Positions 10,121 through 19,742 are shown, numbered from the stretch's first letter. The stretch: DNA of 64,000 bases from Mycobacterium paraffinicum (GCF_001907675.1 NZ_MPNT01000013.1:116676-180675); one strand, 5' to 3'. Numbers and translations are program-made. The notes: generated by a model not told the origin, from the letters alone.

Positions 10121-11629
10121 TCAGGGCACGGCGCCCGGCTCGGCCCGGGCCGGCGGGGCGACGCCCTCCGCCTCGCGACGGCCCTGCACGGAGTGTCGGT
10201 AGCCGTAGCCGACGTAGATCGCGGTGCCCACCACCAGCCAGACGCCGAACCGCACCCAGGTCAGCGCGGTCAGGTTGACCATCAGCCAGACGCACGCGGC
10301 GATCGAGGCGATCGGCAGGACCGGCACCCACGGGGCGCGGAAGCCGCGCTCCAGGTCGGGACGGGTGCGGCGCAACACCATGACACCGGCAGAAACCAGC
10401 ACGAACGCGAACAGCGTGCCGACGTTGACCATCTCTTCGAGCTTCGCGATCGGAAACACCGAGGCCGTCGCCGCCACCACCACCGCGACGAGCACGGTGA
10501 TCCGGACCGGGGTGCCGCGCGAGCCGGTCTTCGCCAGCTGCCGCGGCAGCAAGCCGTCGCGCGCCATCGCGAACAGGACGCGGCACTGGCCGAGCATCAG
10601 GACCATCACCACGGTGGTCAATCCGGCCAGCGCCCCGATCGCGATGATCTTGCTGGCCCAGTGGATGCCGTTCGCGGTGAACGCCGTCGCCAGGTTGGCC
10701 GGCTTGTGCCCGGGGGCCGTCTTGAGCTGGGTGTAGGAGACCATCCCGGACAGCACCACCGAGACCGCCACGTAGAGCACGGTGACGATCGCGAGCGACG
10801 CCAGGATTCCCCGCGGGACGTCGCGCTGGGGCCGCCTGGTCTCCTCGGCCATGGTCGCGACGATGTCGAACCCGATGAACGCGAAGAACACGATCGACGC
10901 GCCCGCCAGCACGCCGTACCAGCCGTAGTGGCTGCTGTGCGCCCCGGTCAGCAGCGACAGCACCGACTGGTTGACGCCCGACGCCTCGTGCCCCGCCTCG
11001 GGCTTGGGGATGAACGGCGAATAGTTGGAGCGCTTGATGTAGAAGGCGCCGACGACGACCACCAGCAGCACCACCGACACCTTGATCCCGGTGATCACCG
11101 CGGAGAACCGCGACGACAGCTTGGTGCCCAGCGCGATCAGCACCGCAACGGCGGTGACGATCAGCAGCGCACCCCAGTCCAGGCTGACCGAGCCGAGCTG
11201 CGTCGTGCCACCAGCAAACCCGAAGACGTTGCCCAGATAGCTCGACCAGCCCTTGGCCACGACCGCCGCGCCGATCGCCAGCTCCAGCAGCAGGTTCCAG
11301 CCGATGATCCAGGCGAGGAACTCCCCGAAGGTGGCATAGGAAAAGGTGTAGGCGCTGCCGGCCACCGGCAGCGTCGAGGCGAACTCGGCGTAACACAGCG
11401 CCGCCAGCGCGCAGGTGACCGCCGCGATCACGAAGGAAATCCAGATCGCCGGGCCGGTGATGTCACCGGTCGTCGACGCGGTGACCGTGAAGATACCGGC
11501 GCCGATCACCACCGCGACCCCGAAGACCACCAGGTCCAGCCAGGTCAGCTCCTTGCGCAACCGGGTGTCTGGCTCGTCGGTGTCGGCGATCGATTGTTCG
11601 ACCGACTTCGTGCGCCATCGGTTGGCCAT
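10121..11629 (-). CDS. APC-family amino acid permease
   Basis: This is a 502-residue cytoplasmic-membrane transporter with about twelve hydrophobic helices. The helix-1 signature VVIGAGIFTVTAS is typical of cationic amino acid transporters in the APC superfamily. The ATG at 11629 is preceded by GGGAAGGG. Rv3253c sits at this place in M. tuberculosis. The gene ends about 100 bp before the alkB start on the same strand, but alkB has its own promoter, so the two are probably separate units. The substrate cannot be read from the sequence. Confidence 0.88.
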   Translation of the reverse strand: MANRWRTKSVEQSIADTDEPDTRLRKELTWLDLVVFGVAVVIGAGIFTVTASTTGDITGPAIWISFVIAAVTCALAALCYAEFASTLPVAGSAYTFSYATFGEFLAWIIGWNLLLELAIGAAVVAKGWSSYLGNVFGFAGGTTQLGSVSLDWGALLIVTAVAVLIALGTKLSSRFSAVITGIKVSVVLLVVVVGAFYIKRSNYSPFIPKPEAGHEASGVNQSVLSLLTGAHSSHYGWYGVLAGASIVFFAFIGFDIVATMAEETRRPQRDVPRGILASLAIVTVLYVAVSVVLSGMVSYTQLKTAPGHKPANLATAFTANGIHWASKIIAIGALAGLTTVVMVLMLGQCRVLFAMARDGLLPRQLAKTGSRGTPVRITVLVAVVVAATASVFPIAKLEEMVNVGTLFAFVLVSAGVMVLRRTRPDLERGFRAPWVPVLPIASIAACVWLMVNLTALTWVRFGVWLVVGTAIYVGYGYRHSVQGRREAEGVAPPARAEPGAVP

Positions 11630-11691
11630 CCGTCGCCCTTCCCATTCCCTGGGACCCATTGGTCCGTCACAGTACTGGGTACTCTGCCGAG

Positions 11692-13116
11692 ATGGCGGAC
11701 CTCAAGGCAAACACGAGGGACCATGCGGTGGTCATCGGCGGCAGCATCGCCGGGCTGTGCGCCGCGCAAGTGCTCTCGGACGCCTTCTCCCGGGTCACCG
11801 TCTACGAGCGCGACGAGTTGCCGAGCACACCGTCGAACCGGGCGACGGTCCCGCAGGACCGGCACCTGCACATGCTGATGGCCCGCGGCGCAATGGAATT
11901 CGAGAGCCTCTTCCCCGGGCTGTTGCAAGACATGGTGGCCGCGGGCGTGCCCAAGCTGGAGAACCGGCCCGACTGCATCCACCTCGGCGCCGCAGGCCAC
12001 GTGCTCGGCACCGGGCACACCCTGCGCGACGAATTCACCGCGTACGTGCCCAGCCGTCCGCACCTCGAGTGGCAGCTGCGCAAACGCGTCCGCGACACGG
12101 AGAACGTCACGATGGTGCGGCGTTCGGTGGCCGAACCGCGGTTCGACCCGGCGCGCCGGCGGGTGACCGGGGTGCTGCTGGATCCCGTCGACGGCGGGGA
12201 TCCGGAATTCGTCGCGGCCGACCTCGTCGTCGACGCGGCGGGCCGGGGCACCCGGCTGCCGACGTGGCTGACCCAGTGGGGGTATGAACGGCCGCGGGAA
12301 GACCTCCTCGACATCGGCATCTACTACGCGACCCAGCAATTCCGCATCCCGGACGGATTGATAGCGGAGAAGGTGGTGGTCGCGGGCGCCTCGCACGACA
12401 AGTCGCTGGGGCTCGGCATGCTCTGCTACGAGGACGGCACCTGGGTGCTGACGACGTTCGGGGTGGCCAACGTCAAGCCGCCGCAAACCTTCCCCGAGAT
12501 GCTCGAACTGGCCGAGGAGCTGGTCCCCGCTCACGTCAACGCGGCGCTGAAGCGGGCCGATCCCATCGGCGAGCCGGCGTTCCACGCGTTTCCGGCCAGC
12601 AAGTGGCGTCGCTACGACAAGCTGGACCGCTTCCCCGCCGGCATCATCCCCCTCGGTGACGCCGTCGCCAGCTTCAACCCCACCTTCGGGCAGGGCATGA
12701 CGATGACCTCGCTGCAGGCCGGCCACCTGCGGCGGGCGCTGAAACTCCCCGACGACCGGGTGGCCGCCGGGCTGAGCCGGGCCACCGCCAAGACGACCTT
12801 CCCGGTGTGGACGATGAACGCGATCGGCGACGTCACCTTCCACCACGCCGAGACCAAGGGCCCCATCCCCTGGTGGTGGCGGCCCTCGGGGACGCTATTC
12901 GACCAGTTCCTCGGGGCCGCCGAAACCGATCCCGTGCTGGCCGAATGGTTTTTGCGCCGGTTCTCGCTGCTCGACAGCCTCTACATGGTCCCGCCGCCGC
13001 GCATCGTCGGCCGGGCCATCGCCCACAATCTGCGGCTGTGGTTGGGCGAGCGCCGTCAGGCCGCCCGTGGCGATCGCGAGCGCGGCGAAGCCGGGCGAAG
13101 CGATTCGCCGCTATAA
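11692..13116 (+). CDS. FAD-dependent monooxygenase-like protein
   Basis: This 474-residue flavoprotein carries the Rossmann FAD motif VVIGGSIAGLCAAQVL at the N terminus, an ERDELP segment at the end of the second strand, and the GD-type motif PLGDAVASFNPTFGQGM near residue 320 that contacts the FAD ribityl chain. These place it with the p-hydroxybenzoate hydroxylase/squalene epoxidase-like enzymes; the substrate is unknown. A TACTCT hexamer ends 6 nt before the chosen ATG, so the message may be leaderless. It corresponds to Rv3254 and converges on manA with a 10-bp gap. Confidence 0.85.
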   Translation: MADLKANTRDHAVVIGGSIAGLCAAQVLSDAFSRVTVYERDELPSTPSNRATVPQDRHLHMLMARGAMEFESLFPGLLQDMVAAGVPKLENRPDCIHLGAAGHVLGTGHTLRDEFTAYVPSRPHLEWQLRKRVRDTENVTMVRRSVAEPRFDPARRRVTGVLLDPVDGGDPEFVAADLVVDAAGRGTRLPTWLTQWGYERPREDLLDIGIYYATQQFRIPDGLIAEKVVVAGASHDKSLGLGMLCYEDGTWVLTTFGVANVKPPQTFPEMLELAEELVPAHVNAALKRADPIGEPAFHAFPASKWRRYDKLDRFPAGIIPLGDAVASFNPTFGQGMTMTSLQAGHLRRALKLPDDRVAAGLSRATAKTTFPVWTMNAIGDVTFHHAETKGPIPWWWRPSGTLFDQFLGAAETDPVLAEWFLRRFSLLDSLYMVPPPRIVGRAIAHNLRLWLGERRQAARGDRERGEAGRSDSPL

Positions 13117-13126
13117 GACCGGCCCC

Positions 13127-14353
13127 TCACAGCCCTACGGTCGCCCTGAACAGCTTGGTGGGCTCGCGCGCGACCAGCCGGATCGGGGCGTCGTCGGCCG
13201 CCACCCACGCGGCCATCCCCCGCTGCAACGTCAGCGACCCGGACTTGCCGTGCACCGTCGTGCACCCCTCGGTGCACAGCAGGATCTGTGGACCCTCGTG
13301 GCTGCACGAGGCGTCGACCTCGTGGCCCAGGTAATCGCCGTCGAGCTCCAGCAGCGCGACGGCGAACTCCTCGGCCGGCGTCTCATAGATCAGGCCGAAG
13401 CCCTCGCGGCGCACGTGCGGGCGCACCTGCGCCTCGGTGGTCGGGGTGAAGTCGAGCACCCGCAGCAACTCGGGGACGTCGACGTGCTTCGGGGTCAGGC
13501 CGCCGCGTAATACGTTGTCGGAGTTGGCCATGACCTCCAGCGCGAACCCGCGTAGGTAGGTGTGCAGGCTGCCGGCCGACACGAAGATCGCCTCGCCCGG
13601 GGCCAGCGTGATGCGGTTCAGCAGCAGCGCGGCCAGCACCCCCGCGTCCCCGGGATAGCGTTCCCCGAGCTCCAGCACCGTCTTGACCTCGCCGGCGAAT
13701 TCCGTTGCCCCGGAGCTGATGTACTGGATGGCGCCGTCCAGCACGGCGGGCACCAGCACGTCGATGTCGGGCTGCGGCGCGGTGATCCAGGTGGTGAACA
13801 GCGCCCGCAGGCCGTCGGCGTCGGACTGGTCGTTGAGCAAGTCGATGAAGGGGTCGAGGTCGGAGACGGACAGCGCCCGTAGCAGCTCCACCGTGCGCGA
13901 GGCCTGCCGGAACCCGGCGAGCGCCTCGAAAGGCTGCAGCGCCACCAGCAATTCGGGCTTGTGCGAGGTGTCGCGGTAGTTGCGCACCGGCGAGTTCAGC
14001 GGAATGCCCAGCCGCTCCTCACGCAGGTAACCCTCGGCCGCCTGCGCCGCGCTCGGGTGCGCCTGCAGGGACAGCGGCTCGTCGGCCGCGAGCACCTTGA
14101 CCAGGAAGGGCAGCACGTCGCCGAACCGGGCGCGGGCCCCGGGCCCGAGCTGGCCCTCCGGGTCGGCGACCAGCGCGTCGAGCAACGAGATCTCGCCCGC
14201 GTCCGTCTCCAGCCAGGCCGGGTCGCCCGGATGCGCGCCGAACCAGAGTTCGGCCTCCGGATGGGCAGCCGGAACCGTACGCCCGGTGAATTCCGCTATG
14301 GCGGTACGCGATCCCCAGGCGTACGTCCGTAAGGCCCCGCGAAGCAGTTCCAC
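13127..14353 (-). CDS. manA: Mannose-6-phosphate isomerase
   Basis: This 408-residue type I phosphomannose isomerase interconverts fructose-6-phosphate and mannose-6-phosphate, the entry to mannose metabolism. It has the zinc ligands in LSLQAHPS and the HKPELLVAL segment, and the conserved GEAIFVSAGSLHTYLRG cupin strand. Start is GTG. It lies 9 bp downstream of the SIS-domain gene, itself overlapping pmmA, giving a pmmA - SIS - manA unit that makes mannose-1-phosphate for lipomannan, LAM and PIM synthesis. Length equals Rv3255c. Confidence 0.96.
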   Translation of the reverse strand: MELLRGALRTYAWGSRTAIAEFTGRTVPAAHPEAELWFGAHPGDPAWLETDAGEISLLDALVADPEGQLGPGARARFGDVLPFLVKVLAADEPLSLQAHPSAAQAAEGYLREERLGIPLNSPVRNYRDTSHKPELLVALQPFEALAGFRQASRTVELLRALSVSDLDPFIDLLNDQSDADGLRALFTTWITAPQPDIDVLVPAVLDGAIQYISSGATEFAGEVKTVLELGERYPGDAGVLAALLLNRITLAPGEAIFVSAGSLHTYLRGFALEVMANSDNVLRGGLTPKHVDVPELLRVLDFTPTTEAQVRPHVRREGFGLIYETPAEEFAVALLELDGDYLGHEVDASCSHEGPQILLCTEGCTTVHGKSGSLTLQRGMAAWVAADDAPIRLVAREPTKLFRATVGL

Positions 14354-14362
14354 TGTTGTTAT

Positions 14363-15454
14363 CTATCCCCGCGCCAGGCGCGCGTAAACCGCGGCCATCT
14401 CCAGTCGAACGGCCAATACTGCCAGTTGCTGCTCGGCGCTGATGGCGCCGCCCAACGCCGGCGCGACGGTGGACCCGGCGGCGCCACCGGGACCGTCGGG
14501 CACGTCCTCGGCGGCGAGCAGGTACACGTCGTCGAGCCCGGCGGTCCGGGCCGCCACGACGGTCTGTTCGGCGGACAACGTGAGGGCCAGCACCAGCAGC
14601 CGCTGGGGCAGCGGCCCGTCGATCTGTTCGTCGTGGAAGAGCGCGTCGGCGGAGCCGCCGGAGATTCCGGCGCGCAGCGCGACGACGGCGTCCGACAGCC
14701 CGGTGGCCGCGACGACCTGATGCGCGACCCGCAGCAGGACCGAGCTGCCGTGCCGGGCCAGTGCGAGCGTCGCGGCGCAGTCACCGGCCAGCGCCACCTG
14801 GCGGTCGGCGATGCGCGCGGCGATCGTCTTGGCGGGGTTGGTGAAGAGCTCGCGGGCCGCACTGTTGCGCAGCACCTCGGCGTCCAGCTCGTCGGCCAGC
14901 GCCCGCAGGTCGACGAGCGGTCGCCGGTCCACCGCCTGCACGACGGCCAGGGCGGCGGCCAGGTAGCGGCACAACCCGAACTCGTCGGGGACCGGAAGCC
15001 GCGGCGCCAGCACCGCCGCGCGGCCGGCGGTGGCATCCCGCAGCGGACCCTCGTAGGGCGCGACGACGACGACCCGCGCCCCGCGACGAACCCCGGCGGC
15101 GGCCGCGGTGACCAGCGCCGGATCGCCGGGATCGTCGCCCGCGACGATCAGCACGTCGAGCGGGCCGATCCACGGCGGGACCTCGGCGGTCAGCGTGATG
15201 GGCTCGGAGGCCGCACCGGCCACCGTCGCCGCGACCATCGCGCCGGCGTTGTCGGCGGTGCCGCGGCCGGCGACCCAGATCAGGCTCCGCGGCCGGTCAT
15301 CGGAGCGCAGCGGATCCAGCGCGCCCTCGTCGACGGCGGCGGCGATCGCCCGCACCTGCGCGCCGGCCGACGACGCGGAGCGCAGCAGCCCGTCCCGGTC
15401 GGCGGCGAGCAGGCCCTCGGTGTCCTCGAGATCGATCGCCCGGACGGCGCTCAC
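14363..15454 (-). CDS. SIS-domain protein, phosphosugar isomerase-like
   Basis: This 363-residue protein has a GTG start overlapping the pmmA stop (GTGA). The sequence resembles bifunctional phosphoglucose/phosphomannose isomerases of the SIS fold, with a sugar-phosphate-binding first half (WVAGRGTADNAGAM) and a second half of isomerase C-terminal type. No strong catalytic motif is conserved by eye, so activity is uncertain. It matches the uncharacterised Rv3256c. Its invariant place between pmmA and manA argues for a role in mannose-phosphate metabolism or its control. Confidence 0.82.
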   Translation of the reverse strand: MSAVRAIDLEDTEGLLAADRDGLLRSASSAGAQVRAIAAAVDEGALDPLRSDDRPRSLIWVAGRGTADNAGAMVAATVAGAASEPITLTAEVPPWIGPLDVLIVAGDDPGDPALVTAAAAGVRRGARVVVVAPYEGPLRDATAGRAAVLAPRLPVPDEFGLCRYLAAALAVVQAVDRRPLVDLRALADELDAEVLRNSAARELFTNPAKTIAARIADRQVALAGDCAATLALARHGSSVLLRVAHQVVAATGLSDAVVALRAGISGGSADALFHDEQIDGPLPQRLLVLALTLSAEQTVVAARTAGLDDVYLLAAEDVPDGPGGAAGSTVAPALGGAISAEQQLAVLAVRLEMAAVYARLARG

Positions 15455-16848
15455 GGCGCGGCCTCGGCGGGCGTCGACTGGGCCAGGATCTCGGCGCTGA
15501 TCTGCGCGACGACCGCGTCGACGTCCTCGGTGCTGCGCGCCTCCACGTTGAGCCGCAGCAACGGCTCGGTGTTGGAGCTGCGCAGGTTGAACCAGCTGCC
15601 GTCGCCCAGGTCGACGGTCACGCCGTCCACGTGGTCGATCGAGTGGATGCGGCTGCCGAAGGATTTCAGCACCGCCTCCGTGCACAGCGCGGCGTCCGCC
15701 ACGGTGAAGTTGATCTCGCCGGACGCTTCGTAGCGCTGGTAGTCGGCGGTCAGCTCCGACAACGGCCGGTCCTGCTCGCCCAACGCCGCCAGCACGTACA
15801 GTGCCGCCAGCATCCCGGAGTCCGCGCCCCAGAAGTCACGGAAGTAATAGTGCGCCGAATGCTCGCCCCCGAAGATGGCGCCGGTGTCGGCCATCATCGC
15901 CTTGATATAGGAGTGGCCGACGCGGGAGCGCAGCGGTGTCCCGCCGCGTTCGGTGACCAGCTCGGGCACCGCCCGGGAGGTGATCACGTTGTGGATGATG
16001 GTGGCGCCGATCTCCCGGCCCAGCTCGCGCGCGGCCACCAAGCTGGTCACCGTCGAGGGTGACACCGGCCGGCCGCGTTCGTCGACGACGAAGCAGCGGT
16101 CGGCGTCCCCGTCGAAGGCCAGGCCTATATCGGCGCCCGTCTCGCGCACGTAGGCCTGCAGGTCGACCAGGTTGGCCGGGTCGAGCGGGTTGGCCTCGTG
16201 GTTGGGGAACGACCCGTCGAGCTCGAAGTACAGCGGCAGCAGCGTGATGGAGTCGATCGCCCCCAGCACCGCGGGCGCGGTGAGGCCGGCCATGCCGTTG
16301 CCCGCGTCCACCGCCACCCGCAGGGGGCGCAGGCCCGAGGTGCTCACCAGCGAGCGCAGGAACGTCCCGTAGTCGTCCAGCACATCGCGGTCGGTCACGG
16401 TTCCGGGCTGTCCGTCGTAGCGCTCGACCCCCGCGATCACGGATTCGCTGACGGTGCGCAGGCCGCTGTCGGCGCCGACCGGTTTGGCGGCCGCCCGGCA
16501 CAGCTTGATGCCGTTGTAGGCCGCCGGGTTATGGCTCGCGGTGAACATCGCGCCCGGACAGTCCAGCGACCCGGAGGCGAAGTAGAGCTGATCGGTGGAG
16601 GCGAGACCGATCCGCACCACGTCCAGGCCCTGGCCCGTCACCCCGGAAGCGAAGGCCGCGGCCAGTGTGGGTGAACTGTCCCGCATGTCGTAGCCAATCA
16701 CCACCTGCCGGGCGCCCTCACCGCGCATCAGCGCGGCGAACGCCGCACCCAAAGCGGTGACCAGCGGCTCGTCGAGCTCTTCGCCGACCAACCCTCGCAC
16801 GTCGTACGCCTTGACGACACGGTGCACAGTCGCGGCGAGCCGAGACAT
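15451..16848 (-). CDS. pmmA: Phosphomannomutase
   Basis: This 465-residue alpha-D-phosphohexomutase converts mannose-6-phosphate to mannose-1-phosphate. The phosphoserine loop is TASHNPAAYNG, the magnesium loop is DGDADRC, and the sugar-specificity loop reads GGEHSAHYYF, as in PMM/PGM enzymes. The ATG at 16848 has AGGAGG 7 nt upstream. It leads the pmmA-SIS-manA set and feeds ManB (GDP-mannose pyrophosphorylase) encoded at about 23.3 kb. Same length as Rv3257c. Confidence 0.96.
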   Translation of the reverse strand: MSRLAATVHRVVKAYDVRGLVGEELDEPLVTALGAAFAALMRGEGARQVVIGYDMRDSSPTLAAAFASGVTGQGLDVVRIGLASTDQLYFASGSLDCPGAMFTASHNPAAYNGIKLCRAAAKPVGADSGLRTVSESVIAGVERYDGQPGTVTDRDVLDDYGTFLRSLVSTSGLRPLRVAVDAGNGMAGLTAPAVLGAIDSITLLPLYFELDGSFPNHEANPLDPANLVDLQAYVRETGADIGLAFDGDADRCFVVDERGRPVSPSTVTSLVAARELGREIGATIIHNVITSRAVPELVTERGGTPLRSRVGHSYIKAMMADTGAIFGGEHSAHYYFRDFWGADSGMLAALYVLAALGEQDRPLSELTADYQRYEASGEINFTVADAALCTEAVLKSFGSRIHSIDHVDGVTVDLGDGSWFNLRSSNTEPLLRLNVEARSTEDVDAVVAQISAEILAQSTPAEAAP

Positions 16849-16960
16849 GCGGGGGCCTCCTGACGCCTTGGATTTTTTCGCCTGTTGGTCGTCAGCCTAT
16901 CGGCCCCCGGGAAACAGGGGCCGCCGCGGTGGGCGGGGACCGCGCGCCACACCCGAACGG

Positions 16961-17410
16961 CTAGTCCTTGGGGTCGGGCAACACCCGCAGGTGCCCGCGG
17001 CGCCGGCCCGAACGATGCTCGGGTGGCGCCAGCACACTACTGCTGGGCGCGGTGGCCCCACCGTTATGAATGTGCGGGTCCGCGAAGCCGTTGAGGGGCG
17101 TGCCGGTGCCGCCATAGGGCACGGCGCGCTCGCCCTGGCGGCCTTCGCGCACCGCGTCGGCCAGGGCGACCAGGTCGTCCTCGTCGGGGTGGGTGGGCTC
17201 GGCGTGGAGGGGACCGGCATGACGCACGAGATCCCATCCGCGGGGAGCGGTGATCCGGCCGGCATGGCCGACGCACAGGTCCCACGAATGCGGTTCCCGC
17301 GCGGTCGCGAGTGGCCCCACCACCGCCGTCGAGTCCGAGTAGACGAACGTCAAGGTCGCCACGGCGTAATGCGGACACCCGGGCCGGCAACAGCGACGGG
17401 GAACGTTCAC
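16961..17410 (-). CDS. DUF3499 family protein
   Basis: This is a small actinobacterial protein of about 149 residues and unknown function. The N terminus RRCCRPGCPHYAVATLTF and the later SWDLCVGHAGRI give a four-cysteine/histidine pattern that suggests a zinc ribbon. The start is uncertain: GTG at 17410 gives the usual family start (VNVPRRCC), but in-frame GTG or TTG codons up to 17461 would add up to 17 residues. It corresponds to Rv3258c. The upstream gene is divergent. Confidence 0.8.
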   Translation of the reverse strand: MNVPRRCCRPGCPHYAVATLTFVYSDSTAVVGPLATAREPHSWDLCVGHAGRITAPRGWDLVRHAGPLHAEPTHPDEDDLVALADAVREGRQGERAVPYGGTGTPLNGFADPHIHNGGATAPSSSVLAPPEHRSGRRRGHLRVLPDPKD

Positions 17411-17475
17411 GAGCGAAAGGCTATCGTGCACAAACGCCGCTGAAGCGCCGGACACGCGCAACCGGCGGGCCCCCG

Positions 17476-18006
17476 ATGTTCAACCGTTACCATCGGCGCG
17501 TGGGCGATTCGCGCAGCTTCCCGCGGAGGGATCGGCCCCAGGGCCGATTCGCTTCCCACCGGTCCTCCCGGCGGGGCCGCGACGTGCGCGGCCCGCTACT
17601 GCCGCCGACGGTGCCCGGGTGGCGCAGCCGGGCCGAGCGGTTCGACATGGCGGTGCTCGAGGCCTACGAACCGATCGAGCGGAATTGGCAGGCGCGCCTC
17701 GCCGACCTCGACGTGGCGGTCGACGAGATCCCGCGCATCGCGGCCAAGGATCCCGACAGCGTGCAGTGGCCGCCGGAGGTCATCGCCGACGGGCCGATCC
17801 CGTTGGCGCGATTGATCCCGGCCGGCGTCGACGTCCGCGGGAACGCCACGCGGGCGCGAATTGTCCTGTTCCGCAAGCCGATTGAGCGACGGGCCAAGGA
17901 CACCGTCGAGCTCGGTGATTTGCTGCACGAAATACTGGTGGCCCAGGTGGCCATCTACCTCGACGTGGAGCCGTCGGTCATCGACCCGACGATCGACGAC
18001 GAATGA
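17476..18006 (+). CDS. Zincin-like metallopeptidase family protein lacking a full HExxH
   Basis: This 176-residue protein matches Rv3259 in place and sequence. The C-terminal half (from about residue 60) has the DUF1025/zincin-1 layout with FDMAVLEAYEPIE and LFRKPIE segments. Where active members have HExxH, this one reads LLHEILVAQ, with His-Glu present but the second His missing, so zinc catalysis is doubtful. The basic, arginine-rich first 50 residues are not conserved. An in-frame GTG at 17500, 6 nt after TACCAT, is an alternative leaderless start. Confidence 0.8.
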   Translation: MFNRYHRRVGDSRSFPRRDRPQGRFASHRSSRRGRDVRGPLLPPTVPGWRSRAERFDMAVLEAYEPIERNWQARLADLDVAVDEIPRIAAKDPDSVQWPPEVIADGPIPLARLIPAGVDVRGNATRARIVLFRKPIERRAKDTVELGDLLHEILVAQVAIYLDVEPSVIDPTIDDE

Positions 18007-18054
18007 CGTTGTGCCTTCGGCGCCTTAGATCGTTGTGCCTTCGGCGCCTTAGAT
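18007..18054. repeat. Perfect 24-bp tandem duplication at the 3' end of whiB2
   Basis: A 24-bp unit starting CGTTGTGCC and ending CCTTAGAT occurs twice head to tail (18007-18030 and 18031-18054). The second copy contains the whiB2 stop codon; the first lies in the short gap between the two convergent stops. It looks like a recent slippage duplication and may vary in copy number between strains. Confidence 0.9.
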
Positions 18055-18414
18055 GATGCCGCGCTTGAGGCGCCGGCGCTCGCGCTCGGAGAGCCCGCCC
18101 CAAATGCCGAAGCGCTCGTCGTGCTCCAGGGCGTAGTCCAGGCACTCGTGGCGTACCTCGCACCCCAGGCAGATCTTCTTGGCCTCACGGGTGGAGCCGC
18201 CCTTCTCCGGGAAGAACGCCTCGGGATCCGTTTGGGCACACAGCGCCCGGTCCTGCCACTGGTCCGCGACCGGGGCCGGCATCGGCTCGGGCTCGAATGC
18301 GACTGGCGCATCAGGAACCACGGTCAAGTGCGGCCGGGCCGGTCGGACCGGCGCCGGCACGATGGGGGTGTGCGGCGTGCTCGCCATGACTCCTCGAAGA
18401 TGTTCGTAAGACAT
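18049..18414 (-). CDS. whiB2: Transcription factor WhiB2 (WhmD)
   Basis: This Wbl protein has 121 residues from the ATG at 18414, which has GAGGAGG upstream. Four cysteines (ALCAQTD, KKICLGCEVRHEC) bind a [4Fe-4S] cluster; the GIWGG turn and the basic tail RERRRLKRGII follow. WhiB2/WhmD is essential for septation in mycobacteria and partners sigma factor region 4. A shorter start nearer the Wbl core, as in the 89-residue M. tuberculosis annotation, cannot be excluded, but the longer form fits M. smegmatis WhmD. Confidence 0.93.
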   Translation of the reverse strand: MSYEHLRGVMASTPHTPIVPAPVRPARPHLTVVPDAPVAFEPEPMPAPVADQWQDRALCAQTDPEAFFPEKGGSTREAKKICLGCEVRHECLDYALEHDERFGIWGGLSERERRRLKRGII

Positions 18415-18740
18415 ACGGTCGTCCGCCTCCTCAGTTTGATTGAGAGAGTGAGTGGTTCCCACTATTTCTGATGTGTACAGACAATTCGAACAAGTGATCG
18501 AATCTCGGTCTGCGACACCGGAACCGGCCGGCCAACCGGGAAATGACACTGTTGTGATTAGACACGGGTTGACCTGCCGGGTCAAGCATTACGGCGCATT
18601 TCCATACCATCTCGTGACCGAATTACGGCGTTTCCGTTGTTTTGCGCATTCGGCGTGTCGATCACACCGCGCACGACTATGCTTAAGGGCCGCGTAACGG
18701 CCCCGCCACCGCAAGGTCGCCGGGCAGTACTGTCGTCCAC
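18415..18740. promoter_or_regulatory. Divergent promoter region of whiB2 and fbiA
   Basis: This 326-bp non-coding region separates divergent starts. On the plus strand TACTGT (18728-18733) lies 7 nt before the fbiA GTG, fitting a -10 box for a leaderless fbiA message. The part nearest whiB2 (18415-18620) is notably AT-richer than the neighbourhood and would form a long whiB2 leader or hold its regulatory sites, as known for whiB genes with long untranslated leaders. No specific operator was recognised. Confidence 0.5.
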
Positions 18741-19742
18741 GTGAAGGTCACCGTTCTGGTCGGTGGGGTTGGCGGCGCCCGATTCCTGCTGGGGGTTCAA
18801 CAACTGCTCGGGCTCGGTCGGTTCGGAACTCAACAGCACCCAGACGCGGGAACCGGCAACCACGAACTTAACGCAATCGTCAACATCGGCGACGACGCTT
18901 GGATTCACGGACTGCGGGTCTGCCCGGATCTGGACACCTGCATGTACACCTTAGGTGGAGGGGTAGACCCGGAGCGCGGGTGGGGTCACCGCGACGAAAC
19001 CTGGCACGCCAAAGAGGAATTGGCGCGCTACGGCGTGCAGCCGGACTGGTTCGGGCTCGGCGACCGGGATATCGCCACTCACCTGGTGCGCACTCAGATG
19101 CTCAACGCCGGCTACCCGCTGTCACAGATCACCACCGCCCTGTGCGACCGCTGGCAACCCGGCGCTCGATTGCTGCCGGCGAGCGACGACCGCTGCGAGA
19201 CCCACGTGGTGATCACCGATCCCGACGACGGCACCCGCCGCGCGATCCACTTCCAGGAGTGGTGGGTGCGCTACCGGGCCGAGGTGCCCACGCACAGCTT
19301 TGCCTTCGTCGGCGCCGAAAAAGCCAATGCCACAAGCGAAGCTGTGGCGACCATCGCCGACGCCGACGCCATCCTGCTGGCGCCGTCCAACCCGGTGGTC
19401 AGCGTCGGCGCCATCCTGGCCGTCCCCGGGATTCGCGCCGCGTTGCGCTCGGCGACCGCCCCGATCGTCGGCTACTCGCCGATCATCGGCGGAAAACCCT
19501 TGCGGGGCATGGCCGACGCGTGCCTGTCGGTGATCGGGGTGGAATCCACCGCGGAGGCGGTCGGCCGGCACTACGGGGCGCGCGGCGGCACCGGGATACT
19601 CGATTGCTGGCTGGTGCACGAGGGCGATCACGCCGATATCGAGGGCGTGGCGGTGACCGCCGCGCCGCTGTTGATGACCGATCCCAAGGCGACCGCCGAG
19701 ATGGTGCGCGTCGGGCTCGAGCTCGCGGGTGTGGCCCCGTGA
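18741..19742 (+). CDS. fbiA: F420 biosynthesis phosphoenolpyruvyl transferase FbiA
   Basis: This 333-residue CofD-like enzyme joins the 7,8-didemethyl-8-hydroxy-5-deazariboflavin (Fo) core to the phospho-three-carbon unit of a GDP-activated intermediate, giving (dehydro-)F420-0. The nucleotide loop [14 protein letters not shown] opens the protein; [19 protein letters not shown] and the [19 protein letters not shown] block are family hallmarks. Start is GTG, 7 nt after TACTGT. It is the first gene of fbiA-fbiB-mamA-nudix. The fbiB start overlaps its stop (GTGA). Confidence 0.96.
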   Translation: MKVTVLVGGVGGARFLLGVQQLLGLGRFGTQQHPDAGTGNHELNAIVNIGDDAWIHGLRVCPDLDTCMYTLGGGVDPERGWGHRDETWHAKEELARYGVQPDWFGLGDRDIATHLVRTQMLNAGYPLSQITTALCDRWQPGARLLPASDDRCETHVVITDPDDGTRRAIHFQEWWVRYRAEVPTHSFAFVGAEKANATSEAVATIADADAILLAPSNPVVSVGAILAVPGIRAALRSATAPIVGYSPIIGGKPLRGMADACLSVIGVESTAEAVGRHYGARGGTGILDCWLVHEGDHADIEGVAVTAAPLLMTDPKATAEMVRVGLELAGVAP

